13,552 bases of DNA from an uncultured Bacilli bacterium (GTDB lineage: Bacteria; Bacillota_I; Bacilli_A; RF39; UBA660). A program made the translations under genes and the position numbers. The notes under the pieces were generated by a model. It had not been told where the DNA came from and searched no databases. It was given only the letters and a program-made list of their open reading frames with translations. Positions 6,872-13,552 of this stretch are shown here, piece after piece; position 1 is the stretch's first letter; the number at the start of each line of letters is the position of its first letter. The DNA lies in assembly GCA_944358665.1 (NCBI GenBank), contig CALVRP010000125.1, positions 1-13,552 of the forward strand, in the 5' to 3' direction.

Positions 6872-6911
6872 GAAAAACCACGGGCATTTTCTAGGAACGA
6901 AAAGCCGTGGT
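6872..6911 (-). terminator. T-box terminator hairpin
   Basis: CCACGG (6906-6911) pairs with CCGTGG (6878-6883), extended by an inner UUUUC/GAAAA stem, and five U follow (6873-6877). The stem shares the ACCACGG bases of the T-box sequence, so it cannot form together with the antiterminator (TTAGGA 6917-6922 paired with TCCTAG 6891-6896, bulge TGGTACC, second helix ACG/CGT). Confidence 0.85.
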
Positions 6912-7062
6912 ACCATCCTAATTAAACTTAATTATTGATAACGGTTTTCACCGGAAATGTTTACATTCCTCTCAAAAATAGCTTCGAATTAATTTTATTT
7001 ACTAGTTTTCACCGAACCACTAGCTCTCTATAAAATAAATATTAACCTACTCTTTTTTCTCA
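6872..7062 (-). promoter_or_regulatory. T-box riboswitch, alanine specifier (GCU), controlling kinase-alaS
   Basis: The leader contains the conserved T-box core GGATGGTACCACGG (6906-6919) with a complete antiterminator and competing terminator. Upstream it has AGAGAG followed by a CTAG...CTAG hairpin with the GGTGAAAAC pattern of T-box Stem I. A Stem I of about 12 bp (TTAATATTTATTT with AAATAAAATTAA) is flanked by an internal loop AGTA (7048-7051) / GAA-GCT-A (6979-6985). GCT (6980-6982) fits a specifier for alanine, matching alaS downstream. Two further hairpins follow, one being CGGT-GAAA-ACCG. Uncharged tRNA-Ala should stabilise the antiterminator and allow transcription of the kinase and alaS. 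The lower 5' arm overlaps the last codons and stop of the AI-2E gene. The 5' boundary is approximate. Confidence 0.88.
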
Positions 7063-8234
7063 ACGATTTTAATTTCTTCTTTATCTGCCGTTAGATCATC
7101 CAAAGTATAATCTAAAAGTCCATATTTTTTATTAAAGAATTGGAATACGGTTTTAATAGCTGCAAGTATTGGTGTTGATAAAAGCATTCCAACAATTCCA
7201 AAGAAATAACCAAAGACAAGTAATCCAAGCATAATGACAATGGCATTTAATTTTGTTGTTTTTGACATGATATATGGTTGTAATAAATTACCTTCTAAGA
7301 ATTGGATAACAACAATAATTATTAAAGCTAAAATACCAATTGTTGGACTTTGAGTAAGACCTACGATAACCGCTGGGGCGCCTCCAATATATGGTCCAAT
7401 ATAAGGAATAATGTTTGTAAGACCACATATAAATCCAAATAAAGCTGGTGCCTCTAAACCAATAATCCAAAAGCCAATTGATGTTAAAACAAAGACAACA
7501 CCACAGTCAATTAACGCCCCTTGAACATAGCTACGAAGTGACACATTTACTTCACCTGCAAGTTCCATTCCTGTTTTACGATATTTTTTTGGTAAAAGTT
7601 TAAGAACATTATCTATTCCTCTAAAATTAACTAATAATAGGAAACCAATGATTAAACCAATAGCAAATGTTCCAAGGCCACTAAATAATCCAGAAACAAA
7701 ACCTATTAATTGATTTGGAAGTGAACTTGATATGCCAACCGCAATCTCCTCAAATTTAACAAAGAATTCATCTTTTAAAGCTTCGGCATCAATATAATCA
7801 ATTGTTTTCAAGTAATCAAAGATGCCTAAGCACCAACCTTTAATAGCTTCAAAAATATCTGGAGCTGCCCCCGCAAACTGTGATATTTGCTCAGCTAACA
7901 ATGGTAAAAGTGCAGACATAATTAGAACAACAATTAAGATTAATATAATATAAGTAATTATTGTGCCAAAAACTCTCTTGATTTTTTTCTTTTCAAAAAA
8001 GTTAACAACTGGTTCAAAGAGCCAGGCAATGACAAGGCCAATAATAAGTGGCATTAAAATACTTATTATTGTTCCAAGAAAACTTAAAATATTAGTTTCT
8101 TTAAATAATCTTATAACAATATAAATTACAAGAAAAGCTAAAAGTAAATAAATTATTTTTAATACTCTAGCTGATAAAGTAGCTACTTCATTAATTTTTT
8201 CTGTATCTAATTCTTTTTTATTTTTCTTAAACAT
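7047..8234 (-). CDS. AI-2E family transporter (PF01594-type, YdbI/PerM-like membrane protein)
   Basis: This is a 395-residue polytopic membrane protein. Hydrophobic segments lie at about 25-44, 51-73, 89-112, 176-203, 240-273, 295-312 and 329-362, with a long soluble stretch at about 115-172. The family signature NIIPYIGPYIGG (274-285) and the later EGNLLQPYIMSK (314-325) with GLLVFGYFFGIVGMLLSTP are both present. Members include TqsA, linked to autoinducer-2 export, and proteins linked to sodium or proton exchange, so the substrate here is unknown. It begins 8 bp after the frr stop; the TAGAGG containing that stop acts as its ribosome binding site, suggesting coupled translation. The end of the gene doubles as part of the T-box Stem I. 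Confidence 0.88.
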   Translation of the reverse strand: MFKKNKKELDTEKINEVATLSARVLKIIYLLLAFLVIYIVIRLFKETNILSFLGTIISILMPLIIGLVIAWLFEPVVNFFEKKKIKRVFGTIITYIILILIVVLIMSALLPLLAEQISQFAGAAPDIFEAIKGWCLGIFDYLKTIDYIDAEALKDEFFVKFEEIAVGISSSLPNQLIGFVSGLFSGLGTFAIGLIIGFLLLVNFRGIDNVLKLLPKKYRKTGMELAGEVNVSLRSYVQGALIDCGVVFVLTSIGFWIIGLEAPALFGFICGLTNIIPYIGPYIGGAPAVIVGLTQSPTIGILALIIIVVIQFLEGNLLQPYIMSKTTKLNAIVIMLGLLVFGYFFGIVGMLLSTPILAAIKTVFQFFNKKYGLLDYTLDDLTADKEEIKIVEKKE

Positions 8235-8242
8235 AAAAGCCT

Positions 8243-8785
8243 CTAAATACTTAAAAGTTCATTTTCTTTTTCTTTTAATTTTTCTGTAACTATATCATTA
8301 TATTTATTTATTAAATCTTGAACATCTTCCATTAAACCTTTTTTATCATCTTCAGTAACTTCTAATTTTTTAATTTCATTATTAGCGTCTTGTCTTATAT
8401 TTCTTAAAGCAATTTTACCATCTTCGGCCATCGCCTTAACTTGCTTTACATATTCCTTTCTTGTTTCTTCAGTTAAAACAGGAATATTCAAAATGATTGA
8501 TTCACCATTATTATTAGGAGTAAGACCAATATTTGCTTCAAAAATGGCTTTTTCAATGGTACTCAAACTAGACTTATCAAATGGTTTTATCATAATTTGC
8601 CTAGCTTCCGGTACAGAAATAGTAGCAAGTGCTTTTATTGGTGTTTCTACACCATAATATTCAACTTTTACACCATCTAATATTGCTGGGTTAGCACGAC
8701 CAGCTCTAACATTTGTAAATCTTCTTTCCATATTTTCAACAGCTTCCTGCATTTTCAATTCAGTATTCGTTAAAATTTCATCCAT
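8243..8785 (-). CDS. frr: Ribosome recycling factor
   Basis: RRF splits post-termination ribosomes together with EF-G in the cytoplasm. The 180 residues match the family length (about 185) and pattern: the N-terminal helix with FTNVRAGRANPAIL (23-36), domain II with VEYYGVETPIKALATISVPEARQIMIKPFD (41-70) and NIGLTPNNNGESIILNIPVLTEETRKEYVK (85-114), then domain I helices with KIALRNIRQDANNEIKKLE (124-142), which keep the Arg-rich ribosome-contacting patch. AGGAAGAAAT lies upstream of the ATG. It is first in a likely operon with the AI-2E gene and has its own promoter. In many bacteria frr follows pyrH; here it follows a sigma factor gene. Identification is secure. Confidence 0.96.
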   Translation of the reverse strand: MDEILTNTELKMQEAVENMERRFTNVRAGRANPAILDGVKVEYYGVETPIKALATISVPEARQIMIKPFDKSSLSTIEKAIFEANIGLTPNNNGESIILNIPVLTEETRKEYVKQVKAMAEDGKIALRNIRQDANNEIKKLEVTEDDKKGLMEDVQDLINKYNDIVTEKLKEKENELLSI

Positions 8786-8811
8786 ATATTTCTTCCTTTC
8801 CTATTAATATC

Positions 8812-8840
8812 ATTATAATATATATATTCCTTTAAAACAA
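8812..8840 (-). promoter_or_regulatory. Putative promoter of the frr operon
   Basis: On the minus strand -35 TTGTTT (8835-8840), a 17 bp spacer and a perfect -10 TATAAT (8812-8817) end about 26 bp before the frr ATG. The -35 is weak but the -10 and spacing are ideal. It may drive the whole frr to alaS unit, since I saw no good promoter inside the AI-2E gene. Confidence 0.6.
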
Positions 8841-8859
8841 GGAAAACCTAAAATTTAAT

Positions 8860-8880
8860 ATATTTTTATTATAAAAATAT
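8860..8880. terminator. All-AT hairpin after the sigma factor gene, weak terminator candidate
   Basis: A perfect 9 bp inverted repeat ATATTTTTA (8860-8868) / TAAAAATAT (8872-8880) with a three-base loop lies 12 bp past the sigma gene stop. It has no G-C pair and no clean U tract afterwards, so termination would be poor. It may be chance in such AT-rich DNA. Confidence 0.25.
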
Positions 8881-8892
8881 ACATAATTTGAT

Positions 8893-9984
8893 TTAAAAGA
8901 AACGTTTTGATTTTGGCTTCTTACCAGAATGCTCTTTTTCAATTAAAGGTCTGTATTTATGATCATAATTATCTGTAACTTCAAAATCATATTTTCCTTC
9001 CTTTAAAGTCTTTTGCAATTTTCTAATTGCCCCATATTCAATTTGCCGAACTCTTTCTCTTGTAATACCATAACATTGTCCTAGTTTTTCCAAAGTATAA
9101 ATTTCTCCACCATATAGGCCATTTCTTTTTATTAAAATTTCTTTTTCCCTGTCTGTTAAATTACTTTGTTCAATAAAATTATTAAATTCTTCAGAAAAGA
9201 TTTTTTCTTCAACTTCATTTTCTACAGACTTACTATTATCGGGAATAAAAGCGCCAATTTCATCATCTTCTTCGGCAATCACAGGTTCATTTAAACTATT
9301 AACATTTTGAAATTGATTCTTATAACGGACAATTTCTTCAATTTTATAAACAGGTTCATTCATATAATCAGCAATTTCTTCTAAAGTTGGTGTTTTACCT
9401 AATTTATTACTTAACACCTCTCTAGCAACAGAATAATCTCTAAAATAGTCAAGAATATTTGCCGGCAAATGAATAGTTCTTCCTCGCTGGATAATATAAC
9501 GTTGAATATATGATCTTATCCACCATATTGCATAAGTTGAAAAGGCATTACCGGTATCAATGTCAAACTTTTCAATAGCTTTTAACATGCCTAAATTACC
9601 TTCTTGAATTAAATCGATTTTCTCTAGTTGTAAATTAGGAAATTTTTTATATTCTTTTAAAGCAATATTAACAACTAACCGGAAATTATGACTAACAAAA
9701 TCATCACGTATTATTTTAGCTCTTTTAATAGCGTTTTCTAACATTTTTTCTCTTTCTTCATTATTAGCCTTTAAATATCGTTTCTCAAAAACGGGATGAA
9801 CTTCCATATAATAATTCAAATATTTTTCTCTTAATTTCGCATCTTCTGTATCTTTATAAAAAACTAACTTTAAAGACTTTAACATCTCTATAGATTTTCT
9901 TCTACTATAAATATCATGATTTGTTTCATTGTTTAAATAATCAGTAAATATATCATCAGTTAAATATCTACTTTCCCTTTCCAT
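8893..9984 (-). CDS. Sigma-70 family RNA polymerase sigma factor, divergent SigA-like
   Basis: The 363-residue protein carries regions 2 to 4 of a primary-type sigma factor. Region 2.1-2.2 is SHNFRLVVNIA (98-108) and DLIQEGNLGMLKAIEKFD (124-141); region 2.3-2.4 is FSTYAIWWIRSYIQRYIIQRGRTIHLP (148-174); region 3 has TPTLEEIADYMN; region 4.2 is TLEKLGQCYGITRERVRQIEYGAIRKLQ (297-324), so TTGACA-like -35 boxes should be recognised. Unlike SigA, residues 158 and 161 in region 2.4 are Ser and Gln where Q and T usually contact the -10. The N-terminal 95 residues and a basic 35-residue tail are also unusual. AGGAGGAAT lies upstream of the ATG, with its own promoter. It follows dnaJ. It could be the housekeeping factor of a divergent lineage or a second, stress-linked one; the sequence does not decide. 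Confidence 0.87.
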   Translation of the reverse strand: MERESRYLTDDIFTDYLNNETNHDIYSRRKSIEMLKSLKLVFYKDTEDAKLREKYLNYYMEVHPVFEKRYLKANNEEREKMLENAIKRAKIIRDDFVSHNFRLVVNIALKEYKKFPNLQLEKIDLIQEGNLGMLKAIEKFDIDTGNAFSTYAIWWIRSYIQRYIIQRGRTIHLPANILDYFRDYSVAREVLSNKLGKTPTLEEIADYMNEPVYKIEEIVRYKNQFQNVNSLNEPVIAEEDDEIGAFIPDNSKSVENEVEEKIFSEEFNNFIEQSNLTDREKEILIKRNGLYGGEIYTLEKLGQCYGITRERVRQIEYGAIRKLQKTLKEGKYDFEVTDNYDHKYRPLIEKEHSGKKPKSKRFF

Positions 9985-10006
9985 ATTATTCCTCCTGTGA
10001 TAAGAT

Positions 10007-10035
10007 ATTATATCGTTTTTTTTACTTTTTTACAA
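10007..10035 (-). promoter_or_regulatory. Promoter of the sigma factor gene
   Basis: On the minus strand -35 TTGTAA (10030-10035), a 17 bp A-rich spacer and a perfect -10 TATAAT (10007-10012) lie 22 bp before the ATG. The dnaJ terminator U tract ends one base upstream of the -35 box, so the sigma gene looks separately transcribed from the chaperone genes. Confidence 0.72.
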
Positions 10036-10036
10036 C

Positions 10037-10058
10037 AAAAAAAGACTTAAATTAAGCC
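10037..10058 (-). terminator. Rho-independent terminator of the dnaK-pepF-dnaJ unit
   Basis: The minus strand reads GGCTTA-ATT-TAAGTC (10044-10058) followed by seven T (10037-10043). The six-pair stem, including one G-U pair, starts at the last base of the dnaJ TAG stop. The stem is short but the U tract is clean. Confidence 0.65.
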
Positions 10059-11176
10059 TATTTTAAATAATCTTTTATTTTTTTAAATTCTGGATCATTA
10101 TCAAGTTTTGTTTTAGCTAATTGTTCAAATAATTTCTTTTGTTCCCTTGATAATTTTTTAGGTGTTACTACTTTTAAAACAACATACATATCGCCTTTAC
10201 CATAAGAATTAATATTATCAATACCTTTTCCTCTTAAACGATGTTTATCACCAGTTTCACTGCCAGATGGAATTGTAAGTTTAACTCTGCCATCTAATGT
10301 TGGTATTTCTTTCTTACAACCTAATGCTGCTTCTGAAACAGTAATAGGAAGTTCTAAATATACATCACTACCATCTCTCTCAAAAATTGGATGTGATTTT
10401 ACATAGAACTCTAAATATATATCACCATTAGGTCCACCATTAGTACCCGCTTCACCTTTTCCGGCAATACGAAGTTGGTTACCAGTATCAACGCCAGCAG
10501 GAACTTTTACTTCTAATTCTTTTCTAGTTTTAACAGTTCCCCTTCCATGACAATTCGTACATTCTCTAGCATAAGTTACACCTTTACCATCACATTTATC
10601 ACAAGTTGTCCTTGTCATGAAAGCTCCAAAAAGAGTTTGTTGCTGAACGGTAATTGTTCCTTTACCGTAACACTTATCACAAGTTTCTTCATCAAAGCCA
10701 CCTTTTCCATGACATTCTTCACAAGTATCATTAATATCTAATGAAATACTTTTGGTTGTTCCTTTAGTTGCTTCTTCAAAAGTTAAGTCAACGTTAATGA
10801 CTTTATCTCTTCCCTTACGGGCTCTAGCTTTAGTATTCGAGCCAAAATCAAAATCACTAAAACCAGAAAACCCACTAAAACTTTGCCCGAATAAATCACT
10901 AAAAATATCAGAAAAATCAAAGCCACTAAAGTCATAGCCACCAGCTCCATTATTATTAAAGGCGGCATGACCAAACTGATCATATTGTTTTCTCTTTTCT
11001 TCATCTGATAAAACCGCATAAGCCTCTTGGGCCTCTTTAAATTTTTCTTCCGCATCAGGCTCTTTAGAAACATCTGGATGGTATTTTTTAGCTAGTTTTC
11101 TAAAAGCACTTTTTATTTCCGCCTGAGTAGCATCTTTAGATACACCTAAAACCTCATAATAGTCTTTTTTATCCAT
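10058..11176 (-). CDS. dnaJ: Chaperone protein DnaJ (Hsp40)
   Basis: DnaJ delivers unfolded clients to DnaK and stimulates its ATPase. In the 372-residue protein the J domain (DYYEVLGVSKDA near the N-terminus) carries HPD at 33-35. A Gly/Phe-rich linker spans about 70-112. Four CxxCxGxG zinc repeats (CEECHGKG, CDKCYGKG, CDKCDGKG, CTNCHGRG) begin at about 152, 166, 192 and 206, all intact. The C-terminal peptide-binding domains follow (PAGVDTGNQLRIAGKGEAG, PSGSETGDKHRLRGKG). The start is placed at the ATG 11174-11176 (MDKKDYYEVLG), eight bases after AGGTGG (11185-11190). Two in-frame GTG codons at 11183-11188 overlap that site and are unlikely starts. The binding site includes the last bases of the pepF stop, so translation is probably coupled. 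A terminator follows directly. Confidence 0.96.
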   Translation of the reverse strand: MDKKDYYEVLGVSKDATQAEIKSAFRKLAKKYHPDVSKEPDAEEKFKEAQEAYAVLSDEEKRKQYDQFGHAAFNNNGAGGYDFSGFDFSDIFSDLFGQSFSGFSGFSDFDFGSNTKARARKGRDKVINVDLTFEEATKGTTKSISLDINDTCEECHGKGGFDEETCDKCYGKGTITVQQQTLFGAFMTRTTCDKCDGKGVTYARECTNCHGRGTVKTRKELEVKVPAGVDTGNQLRIAGKGEAGTNGGPNGDIYLEFYVKSHPIFERDGSDVYLELPITVSEAALGCKKEIPTLDGRVKLTIPSGSETGDKHRLRGKGIDNINSYGKGDMYVVLKVVTPKKLSREQKKLFEQLAKTKLDNDPEFKKIKDYLK

Positions 11177-11188
11177 ATACTTCACCAC

Positions 11189-12979
11189 CTAACTTACTAA
11201 TTTTTTAAATTCTTCTAAGTACTCTTTAAACATATCCATTGCTGACTGAATAACTTTAGGGTCAGTTAAATCAACGCCAGCTATTTTAAGTTCATCTAAT
11301 GGATACATTGAGCCACCGGTTTTTAAGAATGCTAAATAACTTTCTTTAGCTCCCGCTTCATTATTTAAAATACCTTTTACAATATGTGCGGCAGCGGCAA
11401 GACCTACTGAATATTTATAAACATAGAAATTATAATAGAAATGTGGAATTCTTTGCCATTCATATTTTATTTCTTCATCAACAATAACTTTATCACCAAA
11501 ATATTTTTGAACTAAATTCTTATAAATATCATTTAAAACTTCAGCCGTTAAAATATTGTCTTTTTCTACTTCCTCACTAATTATTTTTTCAAATTCCGCA
11601 AACATTGTTTGACGGTAAATTGAACCTTTAAATAAATCTAATAATTGATTTAAAATATTTATTTTAGCTTCTTTTGAAGTTTCATTTTTAAGCATATAGT
11701 TAGCCAGCAATAATTCATTTACTTGTGAAGCCACTTCAGCCACGAAAATTGTATAATCACTATATTGATAAGGATTATTATTAACAGAATAATAAGTATG
11801 CATCGAATGACCTAGTTCATGAGCAATTGTGGAAACATCATGATAATCGCCAATATAGTTTAGTAAGACAAATGGATTGGTTAAATATGAACCACCTGAA
11901 TATGCCCCACCTTTTTTACCTTTATTAGGATAAATATCAATCCATCTTTCATTAAAAGCTTTATTTAAAATATTAATGTAATCATCACCCAATACTTGTA
12001 ATGAATCTAAAACTAATTTTTTAGCTTCCTCATAACTATATTTTTTATCACCGGCATCGGTTACTGTCGCATATACATCATATATATGAAATTCATCTAA
12101 CCCAAGTAATTTTCTTTTTAATTCATAATAATCAAAAAGTGGATTTAAATTCTTACTAACTGTATTAATTAAGTTTTCATAAACTTCTGTAGGAACATTA
12201 TCATTAAATAATGCCGACTCTAAACTACTATTAAACTTTTTAACTTTACTAAACGCTACTCTCTTTTCAATATCGGCTGAAAGCGCAAGGGCATAAGTAT
12301 TATTAAACTTTTCATAGGTTTTAAATAATTTATCAAATGCCTCTTTTCTAACCCGCCTATTTTTAGAAGAAATATAATTACTATAATTTGTATCAGTTAA
12401 TGTTACTTGGTTGCCATCTTCATCAGTTATGGTTCCAAAATCAATATCAGAATAAGATAACATATTAGCTATTTTATCAGTACTAGAAAATGTTTTTGAT
12501 AAATTAGAAATTAATTTTTCTTCTTGTTCGGAAAGAATATGTTTTTCATAACGGAAAATTTCTTCAAAGTCAAAAGCATATTCTTTTAATTTTGGATATT
12601 CAAGATAAAAGGCTTTAACACTTTCATAACCTTTTTCTAAAAGTTTCGGAGTCATAAAACTACTTACTTTAGTAAAGTCTTCATATAAATTATAAACTTT
12701 TTCTTTCCAAGCTTGATTTTCATTATTAGTTATATCAGTGTCATATCTATGACTAGTAAATGTCCACATTTTATCTAAAATCATTTCAATATTACTTTCG
12801 TCATTTAAACAGTTATATAACTCTTCACCTGAGTTTAAAAAGGTGTTTTCATATTTAGAAAATTCTTTTATTTTCTCTTTTATATTTTCAAAGTCTTTAG
12901 ATAATTCTAAATCACTTTTATATATTGTACTTAAATCCCACTTATACTGCTCATCAATTTCTTCTCTTAGTTTTTCCAT
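11189..12979 (-). CDS. pepF: Oligoendopeptidase F (M3 family zinc metallopeptidase)
   Basis: This 596-residue cytoplasmic peptidase cleaves short peptides, usually 7-17 residues. The zinc-binding HELGH motif lies at 387-391, inside STIAHELGHSMHTYYS, and the third ligand is Glu415 in FVAEVASQVNE. Upstream the family pattern KGKKGGAYSGGSY (353-365) is present, and downstream IPHFYYNFYVYKYS, which shapes the peptide site. Length is close to the usual roughly 600. AAAGGAG lies upstream of the ATG. The gene is placed between dnaK and dnaJ and its TAG stop overlaps the dnaJ ribosome binding site, so it belongs to the chaperone transcript. A role in clearing peptides made during stress proteolysis is a reasonable inference from that placement. 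Confidence 0.94.
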   Translation of the reverse strand: MEKLREEIDEQYKWDLSTIYKSDLELSKDFENIKEKIKEFSKYENTFLNSGEELYNCLNDESNIEMILDKMWTFTSHRYDTDITNNENQAWKEKVYNLYEDFTKVSSFMTPKLLEKGYESVKAFYLEYPKLKEYAFDFEEIFRYEKHILSEQEEKLISNLSKTFSSTDKIANMLSYSDIDFGTITDEDGNQVTLTDTNYSNYISSKNRRVRKEAFDKLFKTYEKFNNTYALALSADIEKRVAFSKVKKFNSSLESALFNDNVPTEVYENLINTVSKNLNPLFDYYELKRKLLGLDEFHIYDVYATVTDAGDKKYSYEEAKKLVLDSLQVLGDDYINILNKAFNERWIDIYPNKGKKGGAYSGGSYLTNPFVLLNYIGDYHDVSTIAHELGHSMHTYYSVNNNPYQYSDYTIFVAEVASQVNELLLANYMLKNETSKEAKINILNQLLDLFKGSIYRQTMFAEFEKIISEEVEKDNILTAEVLNDIYKNLVQKYFGDKVIVDEEIKYEWQRIPHFYYNFYVYKYSVGLAAAAHIVKGILNNEAGAKESYLAFLKTGGSMYPLDELKIAGVDLTDPKVIQSAMDMFKEYLEEFKKLVS

Positions 12980-12999
12980 AGCCTCTCCTTTATAATGAT

Positions 13000-13023
13000 A
13001 AAGTTCTAGTTTCCTAGAACTTT
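13000..13023. repeat. Perfect intercistronic hairpin between dnaK and pepF
   Basis: AAAGTTCTAG (13000-13009) and CTAGAACTTT (13014-13023) form a perfect 10 bp stem with a four-base loop, lying between the dnaK stop (13028) and the pepF ribosome binding site. On the minus strand the 3' arm is followed by ATCATTATAAAGG and not by a long U tract, so it is a poor terminator. A partial terminator or an mRNA-stabilising element that keeps dnaK levels above pepF-dnaJ is more likely (inference). Confidence 0.6.
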
Positions 13024-13027
13024 ACTT

Positions 13028-13552
13028 TTATTTTTCTTCATATTCAGCATCCTGAACATTATCGTCTTTTTTGTCATCTTTATTTTCAGTTTTGTTTTCA
13101 GCTTCAGCTTGTTTAGAAGCTTCTTCATATACTTTAGCACCTAGGGCCATTGCAGTTTCACTTAAAGCTTCTGTTTTCTTTTTAATATCATCAATATTAT
13201 CTTTTTCTAAAGCTTCTTTTAATTCTTTAATTTGCTTTTCGGCTTTCTTTTTCTCATCTTTTGGTGCTTTATCACCTAAATCTTTTATAGATTTTTCAGC
13301 CATAAAGATGGTACTTTCAGCTTCATTTTTCGCATCGGCTTCTTCTTTACGTTTTTCATCAGCCGCTTTATTTTCTTCAGCTTCTTTAACCATTTTATCA
13401 ATTTCTTCATCTGATAATGATCCACCTGAAGTAATTGTAATAGATTGCTCTTTACCAGTACCTTTATCTTTAGCTTTAACATTTACAATACCATTAGCAT
13501 CAATGTCAAATGTTACTTCAATTTGTGGTACACCTCTTGGTGCTGCTGGAAT
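13028..13552 (-). CDS. dnaK: Chaperone protein DnaK (Hsp70), C-terminal part
   Basis: The window holds the last 174 codons. The sequence enters within the substrate-binding domain at IPAAPRGVPQIEVTFDIDAN, the highly conserved end of the beta sandwich, then GIVNVKAKDKGTGKEQ and the first lid helix SDEEIDKMVKEAE. The alpha-helical lid follows, and an acidic, Lys/Asp-rich tail ends in DAEYEEK, as is usual in Firmicutes DnaK. The reading frame is open from the right edge to TAA at 13028-13030. The ATPase domain and promoter lie beyond the window, so no CIRCE element can be judged. It is first of a dnaK-pepF-dnaJ order. Confidence 0.97.
   Translation of the reverse strand: MPAAPRGVPQIEVTFDIDANGIVNVKAKDKGTGKEQSITITSGGSLSDEEIDKMVKEAEENKAADEKRKEEADAKNEAESTIFMAEKSIKDLGDKAPKDEKKKAEKQIKELKEALEKDNIDDIKKKTEALSETAMALGAKVYEEASKQAEAENKTENKDDKKDDNVQDAEYEEK

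Noticed and set aside
6303..6887. Longer form of the kinase starting at the ATG at 6885-6887
   Set aside because: That ATG lies inside the T-box terminator stem and has no ribosome binding site, while the ATG at 6854 has AAAGGAG six bases upstream and begins the typical MKKVKIFLLAGKA start.
11177..11188. GTG start giving DnaJ four extra residues
   Set aside because: The GTG codons overlap the AGGTGG ribosome binding site; the ATG at 11174-11176 is properly spaced and gives the normal DnaJ N-terminus.
12980..13027. CIRCE heat-shock operator near the chaperone genes
   Set aside because: The inverted repeat here (AAAGTTCTAG/CTAGAACTTT, four-base loop) does not match TTAGCACTC-N9-GAGTGCTAA; a real CIRCE would be upstream of the operon, outside the window.
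1..13552. CRISPR array, insertion sequence or prophage genes
   Set aside because: No regularly spaced direct repeats, transposase motifs, terminal inverted repeats or phage structural genes were seen; apart from the orphan at the left end the genes are core functions.

Overview
The window reads as chromosomal DNA of a low-GC, Gram-positive-type bacterium. It is very AT-rich, has purine-rich AGGAGG-type ribosome binding sites and TTGaca/TATAAT promoters, and uses a T-box riboswitch. Tryptophan is encoded by TGG. None of the eleven visible stop codons is TGA (six TAA, five TAG). A secreted D-Ala-D-Ala carboxypeptidase implies a peptidoglycan wall. Together these features fit an uncultured, wall-bearing Bacilli lineage close to Mollicutes/Erysipelotrichia; this placement is inference from style and gene content, not a measured phylogeny. 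All recognisable genes lie on the minus strand, so the window is described below in transcription order, from high to low coordinates.

Chaperone block (13552 to 8893): the 3' end of dnaK, an intercistronic hairpin, pepF (M3 oligoendopeptidase), dnaJ with its terminator, then a divergent sigma-70 factor with its own promoter. PepF sits between the two chaperone genes, and its stop codon overlaps the dnaJ ribosome binding site.

Translation block (8840 to 4556): a promoter, frr (ribosome recycling factor), an AI-2E-family membrane protein, an alanine T-box whose 5' arm overlaps the AI-2E stop codon, a deoxynucleoside monophosphate kinase, and alaS overlapping the kinase end by 11 bp. The T-box specifier is GCU, so uncharged tRNA-Ala should control both the kinase and alaS. 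The AlaRS is only 585 residues: it lacks the C-terminal C-Ala domain and the usual segment just before the editing core.

Export and envelope block (4548 to 1319): a promoter and an elaborate structured leader with a terminator-like stem and U8 tract, then an MFS (DHA2-type) exporter fused to two CBS domains and its terminator, then dacA.

Left end (1296 to 1): an orphan 271-residue protein with the halves of a DUF6273/formylglycine-like domain in permuted order plus a C-terminal coiled coil, driven by a near-perfect consensus promoter. It is followed by about 380 bp without a convincing gene, holding a nested GC-rich hairpin and the promoter of a gene whose first 14 codons enter the window (possibly a YqeG-like HAD phosphatase).

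The strongest candidates for something undescribed are the exporter leader at 4421-4512, the MFS-CBS fusion it controls, the minimal AlaRS under a T-box with a nucleotide kinase, and the permuted lectin-like protein at the left end.
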